This document shows positions 1-12,017 of a stretch of DNA of 64,000 nt, piece by piece. The DNA comes from Epiperipatus broadwayi (taxonomy: Eukaryota; Onychophora; Udeonychophora; Euonychophora; Peripatidae). The translations under genes and the position numbers were made by a program. The stretch lies in assembly GCA_028023455.1 (NCBI GenBank), contig JAQFVV010006255.1:2482001-2546000 (forward strand), read 5' to 3'. The notes under the pieces are model-generated. The model did no database searches and was not told where the DNA came from. It saw only the letters and a list, made by a program, of their open reading frames with translations. The number at the start of each line of letters is the position of its first letter. The stretch's first letter is position 1.

Positions 1-1990
1 CATATTTTAAATTTGGATATGACTTATTGATTGTACTTCCTCGTGCATGTTCACAATTAAAACCCCAGTCTGTAAACCTTTTATTCCTGAATCTTCCTCA
101 ATGCTGAATATTTTGCTTACAAGAAAGAAATTAGATCAGATTGAAATTATGTGTTTCCAAAAACACACAATACCAATATAACAGTTTGCATAGATATTGG
201 CATGAAAGATTCATGAAGATTTTGACCCTGTGCAATCTAATGATTTAAGACAGTAAAGTAAAAAAAAAAAAATGAGAGAAAAAGTGTGAATAAGAGATGG
301 AAAAGTCTATTATGTGGCAAGTAGTTGTTGGCTTTGATTAGCCATTTTATTATACAAAATAACTTGGAATTCTCTTGATTAGGTATTGCCTATTGTTTAT
401 TTTTTTAATCATCAGAAAATGATTTCACAATCAAATGAACTGTGGATCCCACTGCTAGTTTAAGTTCATTGCCTAAGACAAAGTTACCCACTTAGCTAAA
501 TGAGAAATAACATGAAATTAATGTAAAAAAAAACAAACAAACATGAAATAAAATAAAATATAGTAAAAGATTGAGTGTCTGCAAGTTTTGGTGTACCATC
601 AAAGTGATAGATAATAATTATTTTAGAAGCGACAAAACTAGAGGATTAAATTAATGATAAACAATTCTAAATGTAAAAGAGAAGTCTACTTGAAATTGTT
701 ATTACTAATTTTGAATAGTAATTAATAATTATGAAATGAGATATTCTAAAATGAAAACTAATAATGATATGTATATGATATTTACACATGTATGTATGTG
801 TATATGCAAATGTCAAATTACTGAACAGCCATTTCTTTCAGAGTTCATGAATTATACAGCAGATTAAAAAGTTTAAATCAGTTTCTCTCCTTAAAAATAA
901 AAATAATGAAAATATTAAAAATATTATAATGATTAAATTCAATATTTATTGTGGTAAAAGAGAAATCACAAGAATTATTTAAAATGAAAAGCAATTTTTC
1001 CGTAAACAAATATATAAAAACTTTGTCTTTTATAAATATTTCAAGCTAATTTAAGTAATCAAATATTAAAACTAATGAAGAGATGAAAACTGAATATTAT
1101 GAATATTATTTTTAATATGGCAATATAGAATTTATATTATTCATAAATTTATGTAAAGACCAATAGCGATAATATCTCAGCTTCATTCTCATAAGTTAAA
1201 ATATTGAAAATTTTTAATTTAGAAAAGAAATTATACTGTAATTTATCTTTTTCTTATTTTCCTGTTCACTTTCGTTGCTTAAATGAAAGGAGAAAAAACA
1301 ATATGCATTATCAATTAAACAAATAGATATATTTTTTGAGAAACATGTAGCATTGTTTTTTTATTTCAGACCAACTTAGATTATTGTATGGGATGACAGG
1401 ATAAATAATGAACCAAAAAACAATGTCAGTTAGTTGGAGTTGAAGTTCAGTCACCTGCTCAATTCTGTTTTCAAGACTTGCAGATTGTGCTACACTGTGA
1501 AAAATTTAATATATAAATATTTAAGGAGCAATAAAAATAGGATCAGATCTTTAAATCAGAATCTAGAGCCAAAGAATATAGAAACATTGTTAAATTCAAG
1601 GTGATATGCGCTAGTCATTATTTTTCTGATCAGTCCAGATTTATAAGTAAGAGCAATTGTTGCAAAGAAAATATAATTATTTCTTCAGTACTACTTTATA
1701 AATATCATTTTCTTGAGTAAGTTAAACTATGCAAATTGATGATCCAATTCGTGATCAGTGTTTGTTGAATGAATTAACTTATTCTGCTTAAACAGAACCA
1801 TAGTAGCTTATCTTGTCATCATTTTCCATCCAATGCATAATATATTAGCATATTGATAGATAATGGTTTTCTAATTTTATCATCTGATACAGGCTGAAAT
1901 TTGTCTCATTCATCTTGTACAGTGTGTATGTATATATATGTCTTATAAAATGTTCCATTAGATGAGGATATGAAAATTAAAATTTCTCCA
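1..1990. other. AT-rich non-coding DNA, no feature recognised
   Basis: Both strands are rich in stops and homopolymer A/T runs. I see no open frame with recognisable protein similarity, no tRNA-like block and no clear repeat. It may be intronic to the MARCHF6 gene further downstream or intergenic; the sequence does not decide. Confidence 0.5.
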
Positions 1991-2073
1991 AGAGAAGACT
2001 TTTCATTATATTCTAAATTTTATGATTTGCATAAAATTGATAAATCTGAGATATAGGTTCTCCCACACATGCT

Positions 2074-2499
2074 TTGGCTAGATATTTAGCCCAATGCTTA
2101 CAACTATTGACAGATAATATTTCTTCCAGAATTAAAAATTACAATCATTTTATTTCTATAGTTAAAAACTTAAAACTAACTGCAACTGATTTATTGGTTA
2201 GTTTTGATGTTTCTGCTATGTTTACTAGCATTCCTGTCAAGGAAGCTTTATCTATAATAACTCAATACAATAATTTGTCTGATTTTATTATTCCATTTGT
2301 AAAACATTTCCTTGAAAATACATTTTTTATTTACGATCTTCAAAAATATAAACAAATTAAAGGATTTTTTATAGAAGCTCTACTATCACCTGCAATTGCT
2401 GATCTCTTCATGAATAATTTTGAAAGTCAAGTATTAAATGCAGCTACTAAGAAACCTTCTATTTGGCTCAGATATGTGGGTGATACATTTGTTTTATGA
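2074..2499 (+). pseudogene. PLE reverse transcriptase, fingers-palm part, catalytic Asp lost
   Basis: This is a 141-codon open stretch of a PLE RT. Residues 1-8 (MARYLAQC) match the segment that follows the KFYxLPKIHK motif. Residues about 42-57 (LVSFDVSAMFTSIPVK) are RT motif A with its aspartate. 'LLSPAIADLFM' (about residue 104) corresponds to the usual MGSPLSPxIADLFM motif B, with the Met-Gly-Ser lost. Near the end, 'WLRYVGDTFVL' is the motif C box normally read RYVDDTFVL; the first catalytic Asp is Gly here, which should abolish polymerase activity. A TGA follows at once, and the C-terminal part continues in another frame at 2531. The Met at 2074 is only the first ATG in an internal frame, not a true start. 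Confidence 0.85.
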
Positions 2500-2530
2500 C
2501 TTCATGGTATTGATGCTTTGAATTTTTTTC

Positions 2531-2929
2531 TTGTTTTTCTTAATAATTGGCATTCCAGTATTAAGTTTTATTGAAGTTAAAAATAAGTCACTGTCTTTCC
2601 TACATGTTTTGATTGCAAGAAAGTGTGGTGACTCCTTATCAATATTGGTTTACAGAAAATCCACCCATATAAACAGAAGTCTTAATTTTAATTCTCATCA
2701 TCATCATGCACAAATATTTTCTGTATTAAAAAATCTGATGAAAACTTGTAGGTTGTCAGATGAAGATCATCTTATTCCAGAAATAGAACTAACAAAAAAT
2801 ATTCTACTTGCTAATGGTTACAATAAAAACATCATATATAAGGCATTACATTGCATTGATAATAAAAAGAAGAAAGAGGATAAAATTGATAATTTAACTA
2901 GTTATAAAGTGGTTTTTACCTTATATTAA
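2531..2929 (+). pseudogene. PLE reverse transcriptase, thumb part
   Basis: This continues the 2074-2499 RT after a frame break. It contains 'LSFLHVLIAR', the PLE motif LpFLDvlvxR with Asp changed to His, then 'SLSILVYRKSTHINRSLNFNS', matching the PLE thumb pattern (vYRKpTHTdrYLnfxS), then 'VLKNLMKTCRLSDEDH' and 'LLANGYNKNII', matching the conserved El..i...L..NGYp segment. It is followed by lower-complexity sequence leading into the GIY-YIG part at 3001. It has no start of its own. The assignment rests on motif order and spacing, which are typical of the family. Confidence 0.82.
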
Positions 2930-2989
2930 AGGAGCCACTGATAAAATTAATAAAGACTATTTAATTTTAACATAAAGACTACTTTTCCA

Positions 2990-3350
2990 CTAGAAAAAAA
3001 GTTGGTGATTTGCTCCATAAACCTAAAGATAGAATACTTTTGGAATACCAGAGAGTTTATGAAATTCCATGTGTACAGTGCTGAAAAATCTATGTAGATC
3101 AGTCTAATAGACAAATTAATGTCAAAATTAATGAACATAAAATATCTTTAATCAGAAGTTAAATATATTAGCTTTTATTTCACATTTTTTAAGAAATTGG
3201 TCACAAATTTGATTTTGAAAATACCAAAATATATTAATTTGGAAAAGTATGAATTGAGAACCACGAGGGAGTCGATTTAAATATTAAAAAGACCAATTGG
3301 TTTAATAAAGCTGGTGAAGCACAACTTATTCCAGCTTTATGGAGATCACT
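2990..3350 (+). pseudogene. PLE GIY-YIG endonuclease domain remnant
   Basis: Frame from 3001: 'KPKDRILLEYQRVYEIPC', then a Cys and an in-frame TGA, then 'KIYVDQSNRQINVKINEHK'. The family pattern is GvYxIPCxxCxkxYiGqTxRxixxRixEHk, so the YIG part reads YVD here. A frameshifted tail at 3250-3345 reads 'ELRTTRESI' then 'NWFNKAGEAQLIPALWRS', matching the extreme C-terminus of PLE proteins. In the family this domain cuts DNA for target-primed reverse transcription. Stops, a shift and the altered Gly make it inactive. Confidence 0.78.
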
Positions 3351-4150
3351 TATTTTATTTCTTCCAATATTAACTTTTAAACAATTAATGGTGCAACTGA
3401 TGAATAATTTACATATTCTAAATACTCAACTATTTAATGCTCAGTCTCAATCTTTATCTCACACTCAATCTTATTATTATTTGAGATCTAACAGTTTTTT
3501 TTTAAAAAAATAACCTTGAAACATTGGGAATTAATATGAATCCTTGCTTTATAACTGGAAATTTATGAGACTGATATTGTTATGAAAATGACAATAGTTT
3601 TGCTTTTATTATTTTAGTTCTTAGATTAAAGAATTTTTCAAAAGACATGTGATAATCATATCTTATTATTTGTTAACAACTGAGCTAATACATAATTTAC
3701 TTTGTATAGGAAGCTATGGATTGTTTGGCTGGTGCTCATTTTTTCTGTTGAACTATTAACACATGGCATGGATTTTTTATTTTTCATCTTGTTGAATAAT
3801 TTGATATGATTTCATAGATAACATAAGTAGTTAATTTTGTAGTTCATATAAATAAATTAATATATTTTCATTCTCATTTATGTAAAAATCACTTTTTCAC
3901 CTATCTGCAAATTAAAAAGTATGAAATAAAAGAGTAGCACACTTTTTTTTTTATATATAAAAAATCAGTTTGGTATTAGCATTATTAAACATTATCATTT
4001 CATTTTAAATAAACATGAGGTTTAAATTAAATATATTTTTAGTTTTAATTTAAAACATTTTCCCTGTTTTTTGTAATCAGTTAAAGCAGTACAAATTAAA
4101 TATTGTTATTCTGAAATTCTTGGTTCTTAGCTTTTGTAAGGAATATCATT
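3350..4150. other. AT-rich spacer, nothing recognised
   Basis: The stretch separates the PLE remnant from the RTE fragment. It may include PLE 3' untranslated sequence. No coding, RNA or repeat signal is evident. Confidence 0.4.
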
Positions 4151-5260
4151 TCAAAACATTGTCAATTTACTGCAGGATGAATGTCTGTCCAAGATTTTCC
4201 ACAACACACCAACAAACTTCCTTATTTTATTCATTCACCTCACATGTGGTTTCTTTCTAGTACCTTTTCAAATCTCTTGGAATCCAATTTAAGTTCTCCA
4301 TCTATTAATGTCTCTTTTAGTGATATATCCAGCCAGCTCCATTTCAGTCTCTTAATTCTTTCAATGATGTTAGTAACATCTGTTTGTTCTCTCACCCGTG
4401 TATTTATTTTTGATCTCTTTCTTTTATTTATAATATTAATCTCTTTTTTCTTCATTGAGTGCTTTGAAGTTTCTTTATATAATGCTGTACTGTTAAGTGT
4501 CCAATAAGTAAGAACTAGTAAAACATATCTATTAAAAATCTTCCTTTTGAAACATATAGGCATATTTCCTTTTAATACTAAATTATTTCTACCAAAACAT
4601 TCCATCCTAGTTTAATTCTGTGATTAATTTCATCCACCATGTTTCTATCTGTATTAATAATTTCACCAAGATATTTGTAGTTGTTAACTTTTTCTGATTC
4701 AACATTGTCAATTTTAATTTTTTTTGCTTCTGAGAAAATCCATTAAACATTATTCCTATTAGCATTTTAATCCCACTTTTTTACTTTCATCTGATAACTC
4801 TTGTAACATTTTCTAAAGCTCTGAATCATTATCTAGATGACTTCAATAATTTCATTTACTTTTAATTTCATAGCTTTCTATTTTAATTCACAAAATATTT
4901 TTTGTAAACCTGCTGTAAAAAGTTTTGCAAATATACAATCATTCTGTAGTACACTTTTCTCAATGTTAATCTTTTTAGTAGCACACTAATCTAATCATTG
5001 CCATTGTATTTTGATAAATACTCTTCAGATTATGACAATATTTTTGGGATATATTTTGATGATTTAAAGCTTTAATCATTGTAGAAATTCATATAGAATC
5101 AAATATTTTTTTATAGTCTATAAATCCAAAGCATGATGGCATCTCTGATTTATTGGTCCTTTTTATAACTTCTCTGAATACCTGGATGTGGTCTATTGTG
5201 CTAAAATCACTTTTAAATTCAGCTTGTTAAAATCCAAAGTTCGCTGTAGATTTTTTTATT
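4150..5260 (-). mobile_element. RTE-type LINE, 5'-truncated copy (3' part of RT and tail)
   Basis: On the - strand this aligns along its length with the 3' half of the larger LINE at 10.9-14.3 kb. It runs from the shared 3' end 'caatttactgcaggatgaa' (about 4168) through the C-terminal region to roughly the FVDYEKAFDS region at 5.1 kb. The longest open piece (4240-4605) includes 'RIKRLKWSW', the conserved tail motif of this LINE group. Many stops and shifts show it is old. It stops near 5260, upstream of which no LINE similarity is seen, as expected for 5' truncation during target-primed reverse transcription. A fold-back MITE sits just beyond the truncated end. Confidence 0.85.
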
Positions 5261-5360
5261 ATTATTATATATATATAGAAGAAATGGAAAGCTATTACAG
5301 TTCTAAAAAATAGATCTGTCTTTGTGACTGCCTGGAGGTTTGTAATGATGGTATATTATA

Positions 5361-5600
5361 AGATGTGATATGTTGGACTATTTCCATCATTTATGAGTAA
5401 ATGTTGAATGTATAGAAAATTTTAAACTTTCCAAATACAAACAACTTGTTAGTAATAACACACAAATAAACTTGTATTGTCTATTTGTGTGTTATTACTA
5501 ACAAGTTGTTTGTATTTGGAAAGTTTAAATAAAGTTTAAAATTTTCTATATATTTAACATTCACTCATAAATGATGGAAATAGTCCAACATATCACATCT
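5361..5600. repeat. 240-bp near-perfect palindrome (fold-back MITE)
   Basis: Left arm from 5361 (AGATGTGATATGTTGGACTA) is the reverse complement of the right arm ending at 5600. The arms stay complementary through about 110 bp, including the paired blocks 'ccaaatacaaacaacttgtt' and 'aacaagttgtttgtatttgg', leaving a loop of about 15 bp near 5475. The main difference is an extra short 'aataaagttt' in the right arm. Near-identity of the arms points to a recent insertion or to gene conversion between the arms. No open frame, so a non-autonomous element. Its superfamily cannot be named because no diagnostic TIR or clear target duplication is visible. Confidence 0.88.
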
Positions 5601-8600
5601 GTCTTTGTATTTTTATTTTAAAATTGCAAAACTTTTCTATAAAATCATTTATATATCTCATTGTCAATGAGAGTATATCTTATGAACTTTTTTTCTCTTA
5701 ATTTTGATTTATATTCTAATTTTTCAAAATAATAATATTTTTTTTAAAGATTTAATTTCATTCAGTTTTTTTTTTATTTATGGAAAAAACAAAAAATTGA
5801 TAAACCTATCCAAATTTTAAATATTCATGATAATTCTGTCATATGTATCTTGAAAGATTTTATAAATTAATTTCATAGCATTTCCGCTTTTTTTTTCTTC
5901 ATCCATATTAAATTTATAGTCTTTTTTGTTGTTGTTGTTGAAGTTTATTTCACATATGTTTGTTTATTGTTTGTTAATGAATTTTAGTATTTTTTTTTTT
6001 GTTCTGATTAAGTAATTTCTCACAACATTTTGGTGTATGTGCTTATCTTATATTAATTATAAATATTCCCTCTGCTTATATAATCTTATATCAATTAATA
6101 ATCCTTTGATTATAAAATAATTAACTGGAAAACGAAAAAGTTTTAATTAAATTAATTGTACTATTATAATTATGTGTTTGTTTGTTTTTTTATATTATTT
6201 TGAACTCAGCTCTTTGCATTATTTATATATATTTAACGTTTTTCATGGCGCAATTTACAAGACAAATTCAAAACAATAAAAAATCTTTTGTTATGTGAAT
6301 AAAAAGGGGAAAATGTAAAGGACATAGCAATATTCATTTCAAAAGCATGCTCTAATTATATGATATTTTGATTTTCTAGGTAATCCTAGCAAACTATTAT
6401 TGAAGATGATGAAACGTAATCATTAGTTATGATTTTCTGGTATCTAATTATTTTAACTTGCCATTAGACCGAAAATCACGTATATGTTTGCATGGCCACT
6501 CATTTTATATTTATAATCATAATTATTGGAGAAGGATATTGTCAGTTATTAAGATAATTATTTAAATTTTAATTAAATATTTTTATTAAGAGAGTTTTGT
6601 GTATATGTAAAGACACATTTATGTTTTTCTCTTGAAAGACCTCATGATATTGTGATAACATCTTTTACTTTTATATGTATAATCAGGATTTGAATCCAGA
6701 TTGGGTAAAATATTTTTTTTCAGAAACCCAACCATAACTAATGTATTAAAACATCCATTATTGATCATTGAGTGGGTATTTAGTTTGTTTTAGCTAGAAG
6801 ATAAACAAGAAAGGAAAAACATTCAAACCTTCACTGTGTGGCATTTGGCAAACTTGATGAGCAATGCTTTCTCTTCACTATTTTACTATGATGGATATTG
6901 AAGTAGCTTTAGCCTCATAGTGAGCTATTTAATGGTTATATTAATCTTTTAACTATTAAATATAGATATTTTTTACAGAATTTATTAATGACATATATAC
7001 TATCACTTTCTTGAATGACTATTGATTTGGCAACTGAAGTAATTAAAAGAAAGATTATTAAAGTTAATTCTTGTTGTAAATTCGAAATTTTTATAGAACT
7101 ACGAACTCCATTCACATTTATAGATTTTTTTACTTTTGGAAATCTCAACTATATATATTCAAACTTCATTCTAGACATGGCAAATTAATTCACAGATCGT
7201 TACAACTGTATACCTCTTTAGTACAATTAATTACTCTTTCTACAATTTATGCATCTTTTAAAATATTTTCAATTTTAGTACGTCTTATTATTATTTTTTT
7301 AATTTGTCAGGCTCTCTTTACATGTTTAGTTTTTATTTTTATATTTTTTAATTTTATTTTTATAAAATATCTATTTAGAGCATGAATAATTGTATTTGTC
7401 AGCTTTATGTTAAACTTTTGCGTGGGAGAGTAATGAGTTTATCATCTGCCAAAGTCATAAATTTAGTTATTGTCAGTTTTATTATAATCACTGTTAATAA
7501 TTTTAATATTGCACTTACTTTATTAAAAATTAATCCAGCTTTTTATTAATATTAATTACAACTAATGTTACTATTGTTCTCTATTTGGTGAATAAAATAA
7601 ATTTTGTATTTATTATATTATAATCGTTATTGGTATATCAACATCGGTTAAAGGATTGTCTGAAATTTTTGAAAGCTAAGGAATGATTAAAGAGTTGAAA
7701 TGAGACATTAAATGATTGTGCAAGATCCTTGTGAGCTTTATCTTGTCCTTTTATGACAAGAATAGAAAAATTGCAGTTTCTAAGCTAGGTGCAGCAGCAA
7801 TATGTATTGACTAAAAGACATTTAAAGCTAATGGAATGATTTATGCGAAGGCCCACTAAATTTTTCATAGACATGGTCATAAAATTAGAAAAAAACATTC
7901 CAGCTAATTTTGTTGAAAGAGAAAAGGAGGGGAAAGGGGGGAAAAAACAATCCCATCTAAATATATATATGTAGTTTTGTTTAAAGATCTCAAAGACTAT
8001 GAATATTTTATCTATCAATTAAATTCGACAGCTTCAATTTTTTTTTCTTTTCTAAAAGTTAGAAATTAATTTTGTAGAGATTCGTTTTTATATTAAAAAT
8101 TCAAAATGTTTAAAAATTTACTAGATGAGCCCTGTTAGATGACCCTAGCCTAGCTGTTCTGATGGTAGTTGATGCAATGTGACATTTTTCCAAGGATGCC
8201 TGTGTGCTTTGCCGCAACCTGTTAATTGAATTACCCAGCGTTCTCTTTTCCAGATAGAAGCACAAGTCATGAAATGTGCATTAACAGTGGCCGTAGTATA
8301 ACTTCTTGTCAGATCTTGTTAGTATTCGCACCCAACAAAGCTGCTAAGATTCTGAAAAATATATTTAGCTGTCTTGCTAACAGATCACTTCAATTTTCCA
8401 CCTGAAAAATTGAGAATGGTGGTCTATTGCTTTAAAAATTAATTTGAGAAAACGACATTTTTAACATCTTTTTTATTTTTTATTTATAATTATTTTTTTC
8501 TTAGCACATTTTATCTTAAAATTGATTTTATAAAATATATATATGAATGTTATCTCTATATATGTTCAGGTGTGTATGTATGGTTATATATGCTAAACTA

Positions 8601-9300
8601 ACTAGCTAGTCAGCCAGTTGTTAAACGATTAATGAATATTTATCTATTTTTAGGTAGAATAAAAAACAGTAGCCAAAAACATTGATTACTACTCTTGTGA
8701 ACAATATTACATCCTCTTCTTTTACTATTTTCATTTGAAATGTTATCGTAGAGGTTTTTGTCAGTCAGTGGTCTATTTAATCCTTTACTAAACAAACTGA
8801 CATATGTATACAATGGAATCATGAACTATTCTATATTTTGTTATGAGTCCTCCCTATATTTAATGTATATAGTGTGTAATAGTCCACATTTTATTGACAA
8901 ACTTTGATTATAATACAATAAGTATTGTTTATTGTTTTATAAGTGTACAGTACACTACTTTTCAATATGCATATATATAATAGTATTCATGTATAAATCA
9001 AGATTATAATATAAACAATTTTTTTTAAAAATAGTAAAGTTATTAATAATAAATTGAGAAAGCACATTTACATGTATATTTACAATACTGTATGTGTGTT
9101 CCATTGTTTACAAATCTGTTTCGTTGCAATTAAATACTTACTTTTCCTTATTAAATCATTTTTTTTATTTAATGAAAGTAGATCATTCTTTTTTTTTTTT
9201 TCGTATTTATTGCTCATTGTATTACACTTCATTTAAATAAATCATACTATATAATATAAAATAAAATATCTTTATATAATAGCAATAATTGTATATATAA
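5601..9300. other. AT-rich non-coding DNA with one GC-richer island near 8.1-8.4 kb
   Basis: This is mostly A/T-rich DNA with short homopolymers and (TA) runs. The interval 8120-8400 has clearly more G and C than its surroundings and contains 'cgttctcttttccag', which looks like a splice acceptor, but all three downstream frames meet stops and I recognise no protein. It may be an old transposon fragment. Nothing else in this stretch supports a gene. Confidence 0.4.
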
Positions 9301-9534
9301 TAACGTGAGCTTTGAACGTTTCATCATCAGATTTTCAATGAAATGGATGGCTGAAGAGTTGTGAGTTGGAGTAGTTTGAAGCCTGTCCCATTAAAGTATA
9401 AAGATGAGCTATCTTAATATAAAGCTGAGCACTGATTGTATATATGTGTGGAGATAGTAATCTGGATCGACTGTTGATTGCTGGTTTAGCATGAAATACA
9501 TTTATTGGTGATTATTTATCTTTTCAACATGTGT

Positions 9535-9612
9535 GTGATCAGGTGGGTCAGCAATACGAGATGGCATGGAGAGTTGAGGGTTGTGTGAAAGTCTGAGTTC
9601 GAATCCTGCATA
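9535..9612 (+). repeat. Possible tRNA-derived SINE head (Pol III B box)
   Basis: 'gagttcgaatcctgc' at about 9595-9609 is close to the RNA polymerase III B box (GGTTCGANNCC), and 'ggtcagcaatacgag' some 45 bp upstream could be a degraded A box. The block is GC-richer than its neighbours and is followed by a (TA)n run. No clean tRNA fold or target duplication was found. It could equally be a chance match. Confidence 0.3.
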
Positions 9613-9879
9613 CATTACATATATATATATATTAATGCAGGTTTAAGCCTATATAGTGTATTAATAACAATAATAATACATAAAAGCTTTTTTAGGAAAA
9701 TATTGATTTTTGTCCTTTTTAAGGTGTTGGAACTATTTTACAATTACAGTCTACATTGCATACATAGCAACATCTATCTCTTTTGTATAAAATTAACTAG
9801 AACTTATTATAAGAATAATATTAATAATACAATATATCCAAGGAAGAAAAAAAACTTGTAAAAATGTATACTATATAAT

Positions 9880-10290
9880 TTTCCATTCATTTATTATTAG
9901 CCAATTATTAGTTAAATTAATTGATATTTTATATATGTTCCTACATTTATGTTTGTTATTGTTAATGTAATTGGTTTCATATATCCTCATTCTATTGGGT
10001 TCCTTAATATTGTTTAAAGATTTTATATTTTTTACTCAATCTATTTTATGTCCTATTTAAAATAATGAATATATAAGGCAGATTTATTATCTCTTCTATT
10101 AATTGCTTTATGTTCTTTGACTCTTTCATCTAATTGTTTCCCTATATGTCAGTAGTATACTAACCATACTGCAATTTCCACAAGTAATTTTATATGCAAT
10201 TTCTTTTTATATTTCATATCATCTCTTATTTTATAATTACCTATTGATTTGTCAAGACTTTTACTATTTAATGCTTTTATCTATGTAATT
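9880..10290 (-). pseudogene. PLE GIY-YIG domain fragment (second PLE lineage)
   Basis: Read on the - strand, a frame running from about 10220 down to 9885 gives 'AYKITCGNCSMV', then 'GKQLDERVKEHKAINRRD', 'SALYIHYFK', 'GHKID' and 'KSLNNIKEPNRMRIYETNYI'. This follows the PLE GIY-YIG order: Y-x-I-x-C-x-x-C, the Arg-containing RvkEH helix, SALxxHxxxxGH, then the KERxxxE helix. Only a few stops or shifts interrupt it. It has no RT directly upstream; instead an (ATT)n tract and an RTE LINE follow, and an RT of PLE type in the same orientation appears beyond them at 14.4-16.0 kb. The two are probably halves of one element. Confidence 0.75.
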
Positions 10291-10365
10291 TTTATTTTTT
10301 AGTAATGTAAGATACATTTTAGGGAAATATGAAATTTTCATTCATTTTTTAATTATTTTTAGAGC

Positions 10366-10791
<426 letters not shown>

Positions 10792-10922
10792 TAATGGAAT
10801 TGTTATTAATATTTAAGTTAGGTGGTTTATTATTAAAAAGTTTATTTTCAATACTCTTGGGTTATATTCATAATTAGTGGATATTTCAATAAATTGTTTC
10901 TTATGTAATGTAGCTATCAGCA

Positions 10923-11440
10923 TCATCAACCATTATCAATTCACTGCAGGATGAATATCACTCCAAGTTCAGTCCATCTTTTCTAATCTTTAACTTCTCT
11001 TCTCAACATCACTCCTGCACACTTTCTTATTTCATCTATCTATCTCACATGTGGTCTCTTTCTGGGTCTTTTACAATCTCTTGGAATCCAGTTTAAGATT
11101 TCAATTGTCCACCTATTATCATCTCTTCTAGAAATATGTCCAACCCAACTTTGCTCCAGTCTTTTAATTTTTTCCATGAGATCATCATCATCATCAAGCA
11201 TTATCAATCCACTGCAGGATGAAGGTCTCTCCAAGTTAAATCCATCTTTTTCTATCTTTAGCTTCTTTTCTCCACATCACCCCTGCACACTTTCTTATTT
11301 CATCCATCCATCTCATATGTGGTCTCTTTCTGGGTCTTTTACAATCTCTTAGAATCCAGTTTAAAATTTCAATTGTCCATCTATTATCATCTCTTTTAGC
11401 AATATGTCCAGCACAACTCCACTTCAGTCTTTTAATTTTT
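10923..11440 (-). repeat. Tandem duplication of the LINE 3' end (about 257 bp, two copies)
   Basis: The block beginning 'caaccattatcaattcactg' near 10926 recurs from about 11185 as 'caagcattatcaatccactg' and the following ~250 bp match closely, including the LNWIxRDCKRPRKRPH coding segment (11040-11234 versus 11290-11450). The junction is a short (ATC)n run. A LINE that ends with two copies of its own 3' end suggests template slippage or unequal exchange at the ATC runs. Confidence 0.85.
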
Positions 11441-11610
11441 TCAATGAGGTCAGTAACACCTGTTTGTCCTCTTACCCATACATTGCATTTTCGATATCTT
11501 CTTGTTACTCCCAACATGCATCTTTCCATAGTTCTTTGAGTGGTCTGAAGTCTCTTTATTGCTCTTCTATTAAGTGTCCAAGTCTCAGATACATAAGTAA
11601 GAACTGGCAA
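11236..11610 (-). pseudogene. RTE LINE polyprotein, C-terminal region
   Basis: Continuous 124-codon stretch after the RT palm. It reads 'SETWTLNRRAIKRLQTTQRT' near the start, 'IEKIKRLKWSCAGHIAKRDD' in the middle, then 'IEILNWILRDCKRPRKRPHM' and 'RWMDEIRKCAG'. This is the conserved tail of RTE- and related LINE proteins ('RxWAGHxxRxxDxRW ... RxRGRPxxRWxDDI'). Its biochemical role in the family is not settled; nucleic-acid binding is often assumed. The true reading frame is joined to the RT at 11733-11984 through a frame break. Confidence 0.85.
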
Positions 11611-11732
11611 AACACATTTATTAAAAAATTCCTTTTCAAATACATAGGCATATTTCCTTTTAGTATCAAGTTATTTCTACCAAAAACACTCCAACCAAGT
11701 TTAATTCTATGATTAATTTCATCCATTATGTT

Positions 11733-11984
11733 TCAATCTGTATTAATAATCTGACCAAGGTATTTGTAACTGTTAACTTCTTTTAACTCATCATAATCAA
11801 TCTTTATTTTCACATTTTGAGAAAATCTTTTAATCATTACTTTAGTCTTTTTAACATTTATCTTTAGTCCTACTTTATCTGATAACTCCTGCAACATTTC
11901 CTGAAGCTCTAAAGCATTATTTGCAAAAACAACTACATCATCTGCAAAATCTAAATGACTTAAATAATCTCCATTTATCATCAC
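11733..11984 (-). pseudogene. RTE reverse transcriptase, motif C part
   Basis: 83 codons containing 'HLDFADDVVVFANN', RT motif C with both catalytic aspartates intact, followed by 'LKINVKKTKVMI', the thumb-side motif (G-L-x-I-N-x-x-K-T-x-x-M). 'ELKEVNSYKYLGQII' near the end is the conserved FxYLGxxI segment. It follows the motif A and B piece at 12018-12299 after a stop and shift. In the family this domain copies the element RNA onto nicked target DNA. Confidence 0.88.
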
Positions 11985-12017
11985 TCCTTTAGCTTCCCAT
12001 TTTAATCCACAAAATAC

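Larger units (their letters stand above)
1990..3350 (+). mobile_element. Penelope-like retroelement (PLE), decayed: RT plus GIY-YIG
   Basis: The + strand reads, in order, a reverse transcriptase (RT) and then a GIY-YIG-type endonuclease, the domain order of endonuclease-bearing Penelope-like elements. Upstream of the first open frame, an interrupted frame at about 1995-2070 still resembles the PLE motif KFYxLPKIHK ('KFYDLHKIDK'). The frame is broken by several stops and shifts, so the copy is dead. PLEs encode one protein that nicks target DNA and primes reverse transcription there. No clear terminal repeat or target duplication was found, so the ends are approximate. A different PLE lineage lies at 9.9-16 kb on the other strand. 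Confidence 0.82.

Noticed and set aside
8225-8290. Exon following 'cgttctcttttccag'
   Set aside because: The acceptor-like string is good, but all three frames close quickly or lack similarity, and no matching donor or protein is recognised.
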